In this document: positions 1 to 7,444 of the stretch, piece by piece | Numbering within the stretch: position 1 is the first letter of the stretch | Layout of the letters: each line of letters begins with the position of its first letter | DNA from: Bradyrhizobium sp. CCBAU 51627 | GTDB taxonomy: Bacteria > Pseudomonadota > Alphaproteobacteria > Rhizobiales > Xanthobacteraceae | Direction of reading: 5' to 3' | Assembly (NCBI RefSeq): GCF_028128765.1 | Contig: NZ_LBJG01000023.1 | Span: 434,001-498,000 of the forward strand | DNA length: 64,000 bases | Notes under the pieces: model-generated | What the model was told of the DNA's origin: nothing | Databases searched by the model: none | The model's input: the letters and a program-made list of their open reading frames with translations, nothing else | Made by a program: the position numbers and the translations under genes

Positions 1-812
1 AGATCCTGCGCCGCGACATCGTCGCGCTCGGGCTGCCCTTGCGCTCGGTCGAGGTCGAATTCGGGCCGAGCCAGTGCGAATTCACCTTCGCGCCGAAGAA
101 GGGCCTGGAGCCCGCCGACAACATGGTGCTGTTCCGCAGCGCCGTGAAGCAGATCGCGCGCCGGCATGGCTATCACGCGACCTTCATGTGCCGGCCAAAG
201 CTGCCGAACCTGTTCGCGAGCGGCTGGCACCTGCATCAATCGATCGTCTCGCGCGCGAGCGGGGAAAATCTGTTCATGACCAGGGAGACCGGCGAGCCGC
301 TGAGCGAGTTCGGGCGTGCCTATCTTGCAGGGCTGCTCGACCACGCCCGTGCAGCGACCGTGTTCACCACGCCGACCATCAACGGCTACAAGCGCTACCG
401 CTCCTATTCGCTGGCGCCCGACCGCGCGATCTGGGGCCGCGACAACAGAGGCGTGATGATCCGCGTGCTCGGCGGCGCGGGCGATGCCGCGACGCGCCTC
501 GAAAACCGCGTCGGCGAGCCCGCAGCCAATCCCTACCTCTATATGGCTGCACAGATCCTCTCAGGCCTCGACGGCGTCGACCGCAAGCTCGATCCCGGCC
601 CCTCCGCCGACACGCCCTACGAGACCAAGGCACCGCTGCTGCCGAAGTCCCTGCGCGATGCGGTCTCGGCGCTGAAGGACGACCCGTTCTTCCGCGAAAA
701 ATTCGGCGCCGAGTTTGTCGACTATTACACCCATATCAAGAACGCCGAGATCGACCGCTTCCTGTCGGAGGTGACCGACTGGGAGCACCGCGAATATTTC
801 GAGATGTTTTGA
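1..812 (+). CDS. Glutamine synthetase family protein, C-terminal part (5' end outside window)
   Basis: The reading frame is open from base 3, so the start lies upstream of the window; about 270 residues are visible. It carries the C-terminal catalytic part of the glutamine synthetase fold: VEVEFGPSQCEFTF, the HLHQS metal/ATP segment, the NGYKRYR loop, and RLENRVGEPAANPYLYMAA near the end. The family joins ammonia or an amine to the gamma-carboxyl of glutamate using ATP. Divergence from housekeeping GlnA suggests a GlnT or gamma-glutamylamide synthetase type, but the substrate cannot be read from this fragment. A 9-bp stem-loop follows the stop codon. Confidence 0.85.
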   Translation, partial: ILRRDIVALGLPLRSVEVEFGPSQCEFTFAPKKGLEPADNMVLFRSAVKQIARRHGYHATFMCRPKLPNLFASGWHLHQSIVSRASGENLFMTRETGEPLSEFGRAYLAGLLDHARAATVFTTPTINGYKRYRSYSLAPDRAIWGRDNRGVMIRVLGGAGDAATRLENRVGEPAANPYLYMAAQILSGLDGVDRKLDPGPSADTPYETKAPLLPKSLRDAVSALKDDPFFREKFGAEFVDYYTHIKNAEIDRFLSEVTDWEHREYFEMF

Positions 813-818
813 CGGAGA

Positions 819-842
819 TCGCCTCACGCGCCTGTGAGGCGA
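819..842 (+). terminator. Stem-loop after the glutamine-synthetase-like gene
   Basis: TCGCCTCAC and GTGAGGCGA form a perfect 9-bp stem around a 6-base loop, 7 bases after the stop codon. There is no run of T after it, so it may be a weak terminator or an mRNA 3'-end stabiliser. Confidence 0.4.
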
Positions 843-969
843 CTTCGTGCCGTCTGTTCCGACGACATCGTTTCCCGCTCCGACGAAGCCATTTTCCCCC
901 TGCGACGAAGATCGCCTGAAAAATGCGCCGGCTAGCGTTTGGTCCCATGATCAACAGTGGAGTTCGATC

Positions 970-1056
970 ATGTGGGGTCAATTGTTCAGCCTGATTTATC
1001 GTCTGTCCTGCCGGACCACGCTGATTGAGATCGGTGCGCATCGCCTGGCGCGCTGA
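970..1056 (+). CDS. Possible 28-residue small protein
   Basis: ATG at 970 follows a GGAG-like sequence about 9 bases upstream and opens a 28-codon frame (MWGQLFSLIYRL..., ending HRLAR). The peptide has a hydrophobic N-terminal half and a basic C-terminus. I recognise no family. The only support is the ribosome-binding site and the lack of any other gene in the 813-1102 interval, so this is tentative. Confidence 0.25.
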   Translation: MWGQLFSLIYRLSCRTTLIEIGAHRLAR

Positions 1057-1102
1057 CACCGGACAATCTGTCAGAGGGGTTGACCAAATGCAGGAGGCTT
1101 CC

Positions 1103-1441
1103 ATGCGCAAGCTGATCCTCATGGCAACGGTATCGTTGCTGGCCAGCCAAGCCCACGCCGGCGGCTCGCGCAGCCTCAGCCTCGCGGCAACGAATGCGAA
1201 CCAGACAACCGCGCAGACGGCGGCGGCGCCCCCAACAACGCAGGCCCCGGCAGTTGCGCCGGCGGCGACCGTGCAGACAGCGACCACAGCGCCGGCTTCA
1301 ACTGCGCAGGCCACGCCAGGAGCCACAGCGGCACTGCCGACCGCAGCGCCGGTTGCTACAACGCCCAAGCCGAGGCACCGGGAGCCGTCGACCGAAGCGC
1401 GCGTGATCCGCGAGCTGCACCGGCACGGGATTTACTGGTAG
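1103..1441 (+). CDS. Small secreted Ala/Thr/Pro-rich protein of unknown function
   Basis: AGGAGG at 1092-1097 places the start at ATG 1103, not at the upstream in-frame ATG 1088. The 112-residue product begins with a typical signal peptide (basic MRK, hydrophobic LILMATVSLLA, cleavage after SQAHA). The middle (about residues 35-90) is low-complexity Ala, Thr, Pro and Gln, as in flexible periplasmic or envelope linkers. The C-terminus is basic and ordered (EARVIRELHRHGIYW). No catalytic motif is visible. It stands alone between two convergent units. Function unknown. Confidence 0.6.
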   Translation: MRKLILMATVSLLASQAHAGGSRSLSLAATNANQTTAQTAAAPPTTQAPAVAPAATVQTATTAPASTAQATPGATAALPTAAPVATTPKPRHREPSTEARVIRELHRHGIYW

Positions 1442-1461
1442 GGGCCCTCAGCTCCATCCTC

Positions 1462-1551
1462 CGTCATCGCGAGCGTAACGGAGCAATCCAGAACTGCCTC
1501 CGCGGAGACAGTCTGGATTACTTCGTCGCAAGAGCTCCTCGCAATAACGAG
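1462..1551. repeat. Intergenic inverted repeat, family A copy 1 (degenerate)
   Basis: CGTCATCGCGAG...GAGCAATCCAGA on the left and TCTGGATTACTTCG...CTCGCAATAACG on the right are inverted copies about 90 bases end to end. The same element recurs at 16011-16096, 50244-50360 and 54308-54390, with a short form at 34042-34080. It follows the stop codon of the small secreted protein and separates it from the convergent liv operon. Confidence 0.75.
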
Positions 1552-1563
1552 GGGAGAGCGGAA

Positions 1564-2292
1564 TCAAATCCCCAGGAATTTATGCTGCAGATCCGGCTCG
1601 GCCATCAGCTGGTCCGACGTGCCGCTCCACACGGTCTTGCCGCGCTCGATGATGAAATGGCGGTCGCAGATACGGGCGAGATGGTCGACGTTCTTGTCGA
1701 CGACCAGGATCGACTGGCCCCTGCTCTTCAGCAGCGATAGGCAGTTCCAGATCTCCTCACGGATCAGCGGCGCGAGGCCTTCGGTCGCTTCATCGAGGAT
1801 CAGGAGCTTTGGATTGGTCATCAGCGCGCGACCGATGGCGAGCATCTGCTGCTCGCCGCCGGAGAGCTGGTTGCCCATGTTGGCGGCGCGTTCGGCGAGT
1901 CGCGGAAACAGCACGTAGATCGCGGCAAGCGTCCAGGGATTGGCGCTGCCAAAGCGGTCAGCGGCCGCAGCAACCAGATTTTCGCGGACGGTCAGGTTCG
2001 GGAAGATCTGGCGCCCCTCCGGCACGAGCCCGATGCCGAGCTTGGCGATCCGGTAGGACGGGAGCTGCCGCACCTCCGTGCCCGCAAAGCGTATGCTGCC
2101 CGCGCGTGCCGGCGTCAGGCCCATGATGGAGCGGATGGTCGTGGTCTTGCCCATGCCGTTGCGGCCCATCAGCGAGACCATCTCGCCTGATTTGATCGAC
2201 AGGGACAGGCCGAACAGCACTTGGGAAAGGCCGTAGCAGGTCTCGATGCCGTCGACGTCGAGCAGCGTGTCAGCCATCGTTTCTTCAGCCAT
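1564..2292 (-). CDS. livF: Branched-chain amino acid-type ABC transporter ATP-binding protein (LivF)
   Basis: A 242-residue cytoplasmic ATPase of the Liv/HAAT family. Walker A is GRNGMGKTT, the ABC signature is LSGGEQQ, and Walker B is LLILDEA followed by a switch-region VDKNVDHL. VPEGRQIFPNLTVRENL is characteristic of LivF. The gene overlaps the end of livG by 8 bases (ATGGCTGA), supporting translational coupling and this start; an internal ATG at 2277 is possible. It is the last gene of a leftward livH-livM-livG-livF unit with no binding-protein gene attached. Substrate is probably branched-chain or other hydrophobic amino acids, but Liv-type systems also carry aromatic acids and amides. 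Confidence 0.9.
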   Translation of the reverse strand: MAEETMADTLLDVDGIETCYGLSQVLFGLSLSIKSGEMVSLMGRNGMGKTTTIRSIMGLTPARAGSIRFAGTEVRQLPSYRIAKLGIGLVPEGRQIFPNLTVRENLVAAAADRFGSANPWTLAAIYVLFPRLAERAANMGNQLSGGEQQMLAIGRALMTNPKLLILDEATEGLAPLIREEIWNCLSLLKSRGQSILVVDKNVDHLARICDRHFIIERGKTVWSGTSDQLMAEPDLQHKFLGI

Positions 2293-3052
2293 GGCGCGTC
2301 ACCACATGCTGGTCGCCGAGATAGGCCCGCTTGACGTCCTCGTTGGCACGGATCGCGGCGGGATCGCCGGAGGCGATCACGCGGCCATAGACCAGCACCG
2401 AGATACGATCGGCAAGCGCGAACACCGCCGCCATGTCGTGCTCGACCAGCACGATCGAGACTTCCTTGCGCAGCTCCTGGAGGAGTTTCACCATGCCCTG
2501 GGATTCGGTGACGCCGAGACCGGCCATGGGTTCGTCGAGCAGCAGCAGTTTCGGCTTGCTGGCGAGCGCCACCGCAAGCTCAATCTGGCGCCGCTCGCCA
2601 TGGCTCAGCTTCGACACCAGCGCATCGGCGCGATGGGCGAGGCCAACGCGGTCGAGCGCAGCATGAGCCGCATCGCGCAGGCCTTTCTCTTTCCGCGCGT
2701 TGGCGAAGAAGCGAAATGAGGTGCCGGCATGGGCCTGCGCCGCCAGTGCGACGTTGTCGGCGGCCGTGAAGTCGAGCAGCAGCGAGGTGATCTGGAACGA
2801 ACGTGCAAGCCCCAGCGCACAGCGGCGATAGGCCGGCAGATAGGTGATGTCGCGCCCCGCGAGCGTGACGCTGCCGGAATGCGGCTCGAGGTGCCCGGTG
2901 AGCTGGCTGATCAGTGTGGTCTTGCCGGCCCCGTTCGGGCCTATGATGGCATGCAACTCACCCGCCGCGACGTCGAGCGAGACGTGATCGGTGGCGACGA
3001 TGCCACCGAACCGGCGCACCAGCTTTTCGACGCGGAGCAGCGGCTCAGCCAC
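2285..3052 (-). CDS. livG: Branched-chain amino acid-type ABC transporter ATP-binding protein (LivG)
   Basis: A 255-residue ATPase paired with LivF. It has RRFGGIVATDHVSLDV, Walker A GPNGAGKTT, the LSHGERR signature, and Walker B LLLLDEPMAG followed by the GLG segment and the VEHDM switch histidine. The LivG C-terminal segment (VLVYGRVIASGDPAAI...AYLGDQ) is present. The start is GTG 3052, overlapping the livM stop by 8 bases. Its role is to drive the permease by ATP hydrolysis on the cytoplasmic face as a LivG/LivF heterodimer. Confidence 0.9.
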   Translation of the reverse strand: MAEPLLRVEKLVRRFGGIVATDHVSLDVAAGELHAIIGPNGAGKTTLISQLTGHLEPHSGSVTLAGRDITYLPAYRRCALGLARSFQITSLLLDFTAADNVALAAQAHAGTSFRFFANARKEKGLRDAAHAALDRVGLAHRADALVSKLSHGERRQIELAVALASKPKLLLLDEPMAGLGVTESQGMVKLLQELRKEVSIVLVEHDMAAVFALADRISVLVYGRVIASGDPAAIRANEDVKRAYLGDQHVVTRHG

Positions 3053-3989
3053 GACCGACCCTCCCGAGCAGGCCCATGATGCCGCCGCGGCCGAACAGCA
3101 CGATCAGCAGCAACAGCGGGCCCATGATCAGCGCCCAATATTCGGTGATCTGCGACAAGAACTCTTCCAGCAGGAGATAGACCACCGCCCCTATGACAGG
3201 GCCGAACAGCGTGCCCATGCCGCCGAGGATGACCATCACCATGAGATCGCCGGAACGAGTCCAGTACATCACGGCCGGGCTGACGAAATCGGTGTTGTTG
3301 GCGAGCAGCGCGCCGGCGAGGCCGCACATCGTCCCTGATATAACGAAGCAGGCGAGCTGGTAGCGTTTGGCAGGAAAGCCGATCGCCTGCATGCGCTGCT
3401 CGTTGGAGCGCAGGCCCTGCACCACGAGGCCGAATCGCGAATTGACGATGCGCCAGATCAGGAAGATCACGCCGAACAGGCAGGCAAGGCAGAGGTAGTA
3501 GAACTGCGTGCGGTTCGACAGGTCGATCAGGCCGGAAAAGTCGCTGCGCTTGTAGACGGTGAGGCCGTCGTCGCCGCCGTAGCGCGCCAGCCCCGAGGCG
3601 ACATAATAGGCCATCTGCGCGAAAGCGAGCGTGATCATGATGAAATAGACGCCGCGGGTACGCAAAGACAGCGCGCCGATCACCAGCGCGTAAGTAGCAG
3701 ACGCCGCCAGCGCGACCGGAAACTGGATGAAGCCGGAGCCGACGCCTTCCTGGGCGAGCATGCCGACGGCGTAACCGCCGATGCCGAGATAGGCGGCGTG
3801 GCCAAAGCTCATCATGCCGCCGAAGCCCATGATGAGATTGAGGCTGGCCGCCGCGAGCGCCAGGATGACGATGCGGGTGAACAGCGTCAGGATGAAGATG
3901 TTGCCGGACAGATGCGAATAGAGCGGCAGCAGCACGAGGCCTGCCAGCATCAGGGCCGTGACGGCCTTGCTCATCGAGAAAGCCTTCAT
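3045..3989 (-). CDS. livM: Branched-chain amino acid-type ABC transporter permease (LivM)
   Basis: A 314-residue inner-membrane permease with about eight to nine hydrophobic segments. It has the LivM hallmarks: ALAAASLNLIMGFGGMMSFGHAAYLGIGGYA near residues 40-70 and VMVILGGMGTLFGPVIGA, the ATPase-contact loop, near residue 250. The start ATG 3989 lies in an ATGA overlap with the livH stop; ATG 3974 is a possible internal start. It would form the heterodimeric channel with LivH. Confidence 0.9.
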   Translation of the reverse strand: MKAFSMSKAVTALMLAGLVLLPLYSHLSGNIFILTLFTRIVILALAAASLNLIMGFGGMMSFGHAAYLGIGGYAVGMLAQEGVGSGFIQFPVALAASATYALVIGALSLRTRGVYFIMITLAFAQMAYYVASGLARYGGDDGLTVYKRSDFSGLIDLSNRTQFYYLCLACLFGVIFLIWRIVNSRFGLVVQGLRSNEQRMQAIGFPAKRYQLACFVISGTMCGLAGALLANNTDFVSPAVMYWTRSGDLMVMVILGGMGTLFGPVIGAVVYLLLEEFLSQITEYWALIMGPLLLLIVLFGRGGIMGLLGRVGRG

Positions 3990-4903
3990 CGACGGTTGGC
4001 CGGAAACAGCCCCTCCGGCCGCACAACCAGCACGATCGCCATCAAGAGGTAGATCAGCATCGAAGATAACGCAGGCGCGGCGGTGGAGGCAGCGGCACCG
4101 CTCAGCACCTGCCGCAACAGATTGGGCAGGAAGGCGCGGCCGAGCGTGTCGATCATGCCGACGAAGATCGCGGCGAGGAATGCGCCGCGGATCGAGCCGA
4201 TGCCGCCGATCACGATGATGACGAAGGCTAGGATCAGAATATTCTCGCCCATGCCGATCTGCACGGTGAGGATCGGCGCCTGCATCAGGCCGGCAAGGCC
4301 GGCGAGCGCCGCACCCAAGCCGAACACCAGCGTGTAGAGCAGCTTGATGTTGATGCCGAGCGCGCCGATCATCTCGCGATTGGAGGCACCGGCGCGGATC
4401 AGCATGCCGATGCGCGTGCGCATCACGCCGACATAGAGCAAGAGCGCCACCAGCAGCGCCACGATGATGATGGCGAGGCGGTAGGCGGGATAATGAATGC
4501 CGGGCAGGATCGGCACCGGCACGGTGAGCCAGGCCGGCAGAGGCAGCGCCAGGCCCGCCGGCCCCCAGACCAGGCGGACGGCCTCGTTGAAGAACAGGAT
4601 GAGGCCGAACGTCGCGAGCACGTGGTCGAGATGGTCGCGCCCGTAGAGATGCCGCAGCGCACTCATCTCGAGCACGATGCCGAGCACGAGCGTGGCGCCA
4701 AGCGCCAGCAGCGCGCCGAGCAGGAAGCTGCCGGTCCAGGCGGCGAAGGTCGCGGCGAAATAGGCGCCCATCATGTAGAGCGAGCCGTGCGCGAGATTGA
4801 CGAGATCCATGATCCCGAACACCAGCGTCAGGCCGGCAGCGAGGAGGAACAGCAGCAGACCGAACTGCAATCCGTTCAAGAACTGTTCGACGACGAGCAG
4901 CAT
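3986..4903 (-). CDS. livH: Branched-chain amino acid-type ABC transporter permease (LivH)
   Basis: A 305-residue permease and first gene of the livHMGF unit. It carries FLLAAGLTLVFGIMDLVNLAHGSLYMMGAY near the N-terminus and FVIIVIGGIGSIRGAFLAAIFVG, the typical LivH coupling segment, near residue 230. The start is taken as ATG 4903; the codon just before it is an in-frame TTG. The 303-base region upstream should contain the promoter. The unit lacks its own LivK; the nearest orphan HAAT-family binding protein is at 16115-17287. Confidence 0.9.
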   Translation of the reverse strand: MLLVVEQFLNGLQFGLLLFLLAAGLTLVFGIMDLVNLAHGSLYMMGAYFAATFAAWTGSFLLGALLALGATLVLGIVLEMSALRHLYGRDHLDHVLATFGLILFFNEAVRLVWGPAGLALPLPAWLTVPVPILPGIHYPAYRLAIIIVALLVALLLYVGVMRTRIGMLIRAGASNREMIGALGINIKLLYTLVFGLGAALAGLAGLMQAPILTVQIGMGENILILAFVIIVIGGIGSIRGAFLAAIFVGMIDTLGRAFLPNLLRQVLSGAAASTAAPALSSMLIYLLMAIVLVVRPEGLFPANRR

Positions 4904-4906
4904 CAA

Positions 4907-5209
4907 GTCTCTTTCAGGCGCATGCAGACGCGCGCCGATGTTCGAACACTGTCGCCATCAGTGAAAGAGCTCCCCCTGCCTCCTCAAGGCGGAAAAATGG
5001 GTAATGGCAGTATCGTTCCGAGGCAAGAGCGATTCGACACCCAACATGCACTTTGTTGCATGCCGATGCATGTGATCAAACCGCCCGCGCCAAGCCCGCC
5101 CCGGCGAGGAAGCTGCCGGCCCGGGTGGGCCAGCCTGCCGCACCCAAACGATCACCCTCTCCCGTTGCCGGGGAGAGGGTGATCCATCTGCAGAAGTGAT
5201 GGGGGACGT
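4907..5209. other. Intergenic region between livH and the bjaI-linked small gene
   Basis: 303 bases without a credible gene. It must hold the promoter of livHMGF (transcribed leftward), but no obvious -35/-10 pair stands out. The part nearest the small gene contains the 13-bp-stem hairpin at 5151-5183. Short frames here read as GC-rich noise without ribosome-binding sites. Confidence 0.5.
5151..5183 (-). terminator. Strong hairpin downstream of the bjaR-bjaI-small gene unit (repeat family B)
   Basis: ATCACCCTCTCCC and GGGAGAGGGTGAT make a perfect 13-bp stem around the 7-base loop GTTGCCG, about 27 bases after the stop of the last gene of the bja unit. No T run is present. The CTCTCCC...GGGAGAG core also occurs twice at 10589-10725, so this is a member of a repeat family that may serve as a 3'-end structure here. 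Confidence 0.5.
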
Positions 5210-5428
5210 CTAGTGCGACGTGACCCGACGGGGGAGATCGTCCGGTTCGTTGAGCTCGCTGTTGGCGGTGGAGGCCTCCAGCGCCGCCATACGGAACAAA
5301 TAGGCCAAGGTCGCCAGCCCACTGTCCTCCGCCATCTGCGCCAGCTCGAGCGCCATGTCGGACATGTAGCCGAGGTTCTCGTCCTTGGTCTGCGCCATGA
5401 TCTGGCTGTCTCGCATCATGTTCGACAT
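5210..5428 (-). CDS. Small protein encoded directly after the AHL synthase
   Basis: ATG 5428 follows the bjaI stop as TGAGATG, so the two genes are almost certainly co-transcribed and translationally coupled. The 72-residue product (MSNMMRDSQIM...) has two predicted helices: YMSDMALELAQMAEDSG and LATLAYLFRMAALEAS. Its tail is polar (LNEPDDLPRRVTSH). No signal peptide or membrane segment is visible. Internal ATGs (MMRD, MAQT) could also serve as starts. I do not recognise a functionally characterised family. Position implies a link to quorum signalling or simply hitch-hiking on its promoter. Confidence 0.65.
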   Translation of the reverse strand: MSNMMRDSQIMAQTKDENLGYMSDMALELAQMAEDSGLATLAYLFRMAALEASTANSELNEPDDLPRRVTSH

Positions 5429-5429
5429 C

Positions 5430-6089
5430 TCAGGCGGTCTTTCGTTGCGCGGCGGTGCGGCCGCAGAGGTTGGCACGGGCAATGCAATCGAGACGCGGTC
5501 CATCCTGATGGACGACCGAAGCCAAGCCGATGCGGTCATGCAGGGCATCGACTGTCTCCTGGCGAATGTCGATGGTCGCCGCCATGGTCCAGGCATTCTC
5601 CACCAGCGCCGGCAGGCCAAGCGGTGTCACGACGAAGCCGGCCTCGTGGAAGCGCGGCAACCACCAGGTCTCCATGATCGCGCCGACCTCCGCGATACCT
5701 TGATGAAGACAGAACTCCTGCACCGCGGCCATCAGTTGCAGATTGAGGGCACCGTCGCGGCGTTCACGTACGACGAAATAGCGCGACCACTCCCAGACCA
5801 GCGGATTCGAAGGGCAGCCGCGCACGGTCGCGAGATGCGGGAACACCTCGCTCATCATCGAAGGCTTGGTGGTCGGATAAAGCCGGTGTCCGCCAACGAC
5901 GCGGCGCTCCTCCAGCGCGAGAAGATAGACCGTGTCCTCGTTGTCATACGAATCGATCTCGCGGCGATCCGGCTTGCGGAGCGCCTCCCAGTGCCGTTCC
6001 TCGACGAAGATGTCGTGGCGCAACTGGAAATGCTGCTCGAGTACGTCTTCGTAGAGGTGGCGGTTCAGCGCGGAAATTGCGTGAATCAT
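5430..6089 (-). CDS. bjaI: Acyl-homoserine lactone synthase, BjaI type
   Basis: A 219-residue LuxI-family enzyme that makes an acyl-homoserine lactone from S-adenosylmethionine and an acyl donor. The family's invariant residues are in place: R24, F28, W34, D46, D49, R69, E100 and R103 (EWSRYFVVRE). The sequence strongly resembles, from memory, the Bradyrhizobium BjaI enzymes, which use isovaleryl-CoA rather than acyl-ACP to make isovaleryl-HSL; that specificity is inferred. The start is ATG 6089 behind GGGGGA, not the upstream in-frame codon at 6110. It lies downstream of bjaR on the same strand, with a perfect palindrome centred 65 bases before the start. Confidence 0.92.
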   Translation of the reverse strand: MIHAISALNRHLYEDVLEQHFQLRHDIFVEERHWEALRKPDRREIDSYDNEDTVYLLALEERRVVGGHRLYPTTKPSMMSEVFPHLATVRGCPSNPLVWEWSRYFVVRERRDGALNLQLMAAVQEFCLHQGIAEVGAIMETWWLPRFHEAGFVVTPLGLPALVENAWTMAATIDIRQETVDALHDRIGLASVVHQDGPRLDCIARANLCGRTAAQRKTA

Positions 6090-6143
6090 GAATCCCCCAT
6101 TCAGCCTCAATGGAGGTAGCCTCCGCGAAAAGGCGCGGATTCG

Positions 6144-6165
6144 GTATTGGGAAATTTCCCAATAC
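6144..6165 (-). promoter_or_regulatory. Perfect 22-bp palindrome, probable lux-box operator of bjaI
   Basis: The half-site GTATTGGGAAA is followed immediately by its exact reverse complement, giving a 22-bp perfect dyad with no spacer. It sits in the 81-base gap between the bjaR stop (6171) and the bjaI start (6089), centred about 65 bases before the ATG. That is the expected place for a LuxR-type activator site next to the -35 region. The absence of a loop and of a T tract argues against a terminator. Confidence 0.8.
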
Positions 6166-6170
6166 GCCGC

Positions 6171-6899
6171 TTAAGGATTGATGATCTTGTGACGAATCGC
6201 GAGCGCAACCGCATGCGTACGGTTGACGGCACCCAATTTGCGCGCGGCAGTTGCAAGATGCTCTTCCGCGGTACGCTGCGTGATGTGCAGGATTTCGCCG
6301 ATCTCCCAGGCCGACTTGCCCTGCGATGCCCACGCGATCACTTCTCGCTCGCGCGGGGTCAGGCGCGCCGACGGATGCGGCGACGGCGAGAGCAGACGGC
6401 GAATGTGGTCGAAGCCGTACATCGCCATCAGATGCAGGGCCGGCTTGCTGCGGGCATTGAGATCGAGATGGACGCCACCGAGCGACACCGCGGCTTCATA
6501 GCCGGTGAGTCCATGGATAGGCACGGTGAAGCCGCGCGACATCCGAAAATCGGTGGCGCGGTTCATCACCTCGGCCGCGTCCGGCTCGCGTTCGGCATCA
6601 TACGGCGCTTCCGACCATTCAAACGGATTGACCGATAGCCGGCATAGCCGCACCACCGGGTCGGCGCGGTCGTAGTTGTTATTGGTATAAAGGCTGAACC
6701 ACCCCGCAGGCCAGCGCTTGGCGAGCACCATCTGCGCGAACCGTTGATCAGGATTCGGCAGACCGGTCACGATGATGGTTTCAAAGCCGAAACGACCGAA
6801 CGCTGTTTCGAGCGCATCCATGGCCTCCGGAACCCTGTCATAGGCTTCCAGCCCTTCGATGAAGTCCAGCGCTTCGCGGCCATAATCCACGGCGGACAT
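6171..6899 (-). CDS. bjaR: LuxR-family acyl-homoserine lactone receptor, BjaR type
   Basis: A 242-residue regulator with an N-terminal autoinducer-binding domain (about residues 20-165) and a C-terminal LuxR helix-turn-helix (LTPREREVIAWASQGKSAWEIG..., about 175-240). The LuxR ligand-pocket pattern is visible: W67, Y71, the D/DP pair around 77-81, W95 and G123. The start ATG 6899 has the usual family length; an upstream extension to 6956 adds no conserved sequence. It lies directly upstream of bjaI, the usual arrangement for a signal receptor and its synthase. It would bind the lactone made by BjaI and act at the palindrome at 6144-6165. Confidence 0.9.
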   Translation of the reverse strand: MSAVDYGREALDFIEGLEAYDRVPEAMDALETAFGRFGFETIIVTGLPNPDQRFAQMVLAKRWPAGWFSLYTNNNYDRADPVVRLCRLSVNPFEWSEAPYDAEREPDAAEVMNRATDFRMSRGFTVPIHGLTGYEAAVSLGGVHLDLNARSKPALHLMAMYGFDHIRRLLSPSPHPSARLTPREREVIAWASQGKSAWEIGEILHITQRTAEEHLATAARKLGAVNRTHAVALAIRHKIINP

Positions 6900-7066
6900 C
6901 GATGCGTTCCCTGCCCCTCGTCGCTCCGTATAGCACGTCTTGGCGGCCTGCCTCAATTCACTGCGCCCGTAATATCCCGGTGTGGCGCCGGCACCGAAGA
7001 TTTAATCTACTTGTGGAGGAAGTGACGTGCAGATACAGCTAGGACGTCTAGAGCGGGAGAGCCACG

Positions 7067-7243
7067 ATGGAAGACGAGAACATCGCCCTCAACAGCGTGC
7101 TCGGCCTGGAATTGAACCGCGTGTTTTTCGCCGTTCGCGATACGGCAAACAAGCAGAAGATCATAGAATTCGCGCGTGACGTGCTGCAAAGCGAGCGCCC
7201 CAAGCTCGTCGACAGCGCTTCGACGGAAAAGCCCGCGAGCTAG
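7067..7243 (+). CDS. 58-residue protein of unknown function
   Basis: ATG 7067 follows GGGAGA at a good distance and opens a 58-codon frame ending TAG at 7243. The product (MEDENIALNSVLG...) is mostly helical and charged: LELNRVFFAVRDTANKQ, then KIIEFARDVLQSER, then a polar tail. The pattern resembles the C-terminal helices that follow the HTH in small rhizobial Xre-type regulators, but there is no HTH here. Codon use matches neighbouring genes. It lies alone between bjaR (divergent) and the LysR gene. Function unknown. Confidence 0.5.
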   Translation: MEDENIALNSVLGLELNRVFFAVRDTANKQKIIEFARDVLQSERPKLVDSASTEKPAS

Positions 7244-7444
7244 CACGCAGGTCGCGCAGAGGACGGCGATGCAACCGATCGCGCGACGATGCCCTTCGAT
7301 GTGGGCACTGGCCTTTCTCGAAACAGTGCGACTGCGAAGTTGCCGGTCCCTCCCTACTTCCATTAAAATTCCACTTGCCGCTGGATGACATGACGGCTGT
7401 CGTGAGATGATCACCGCCGTGATCGTCTTTCGGATGCCAAGACC

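Noticed and set aside
6144..6165. Palindrome after bjaR as a transcription terminator
   Set aside because: No loop can form without breaking the dyad, no T run follows, and its position fits an activator site for bjaI better.
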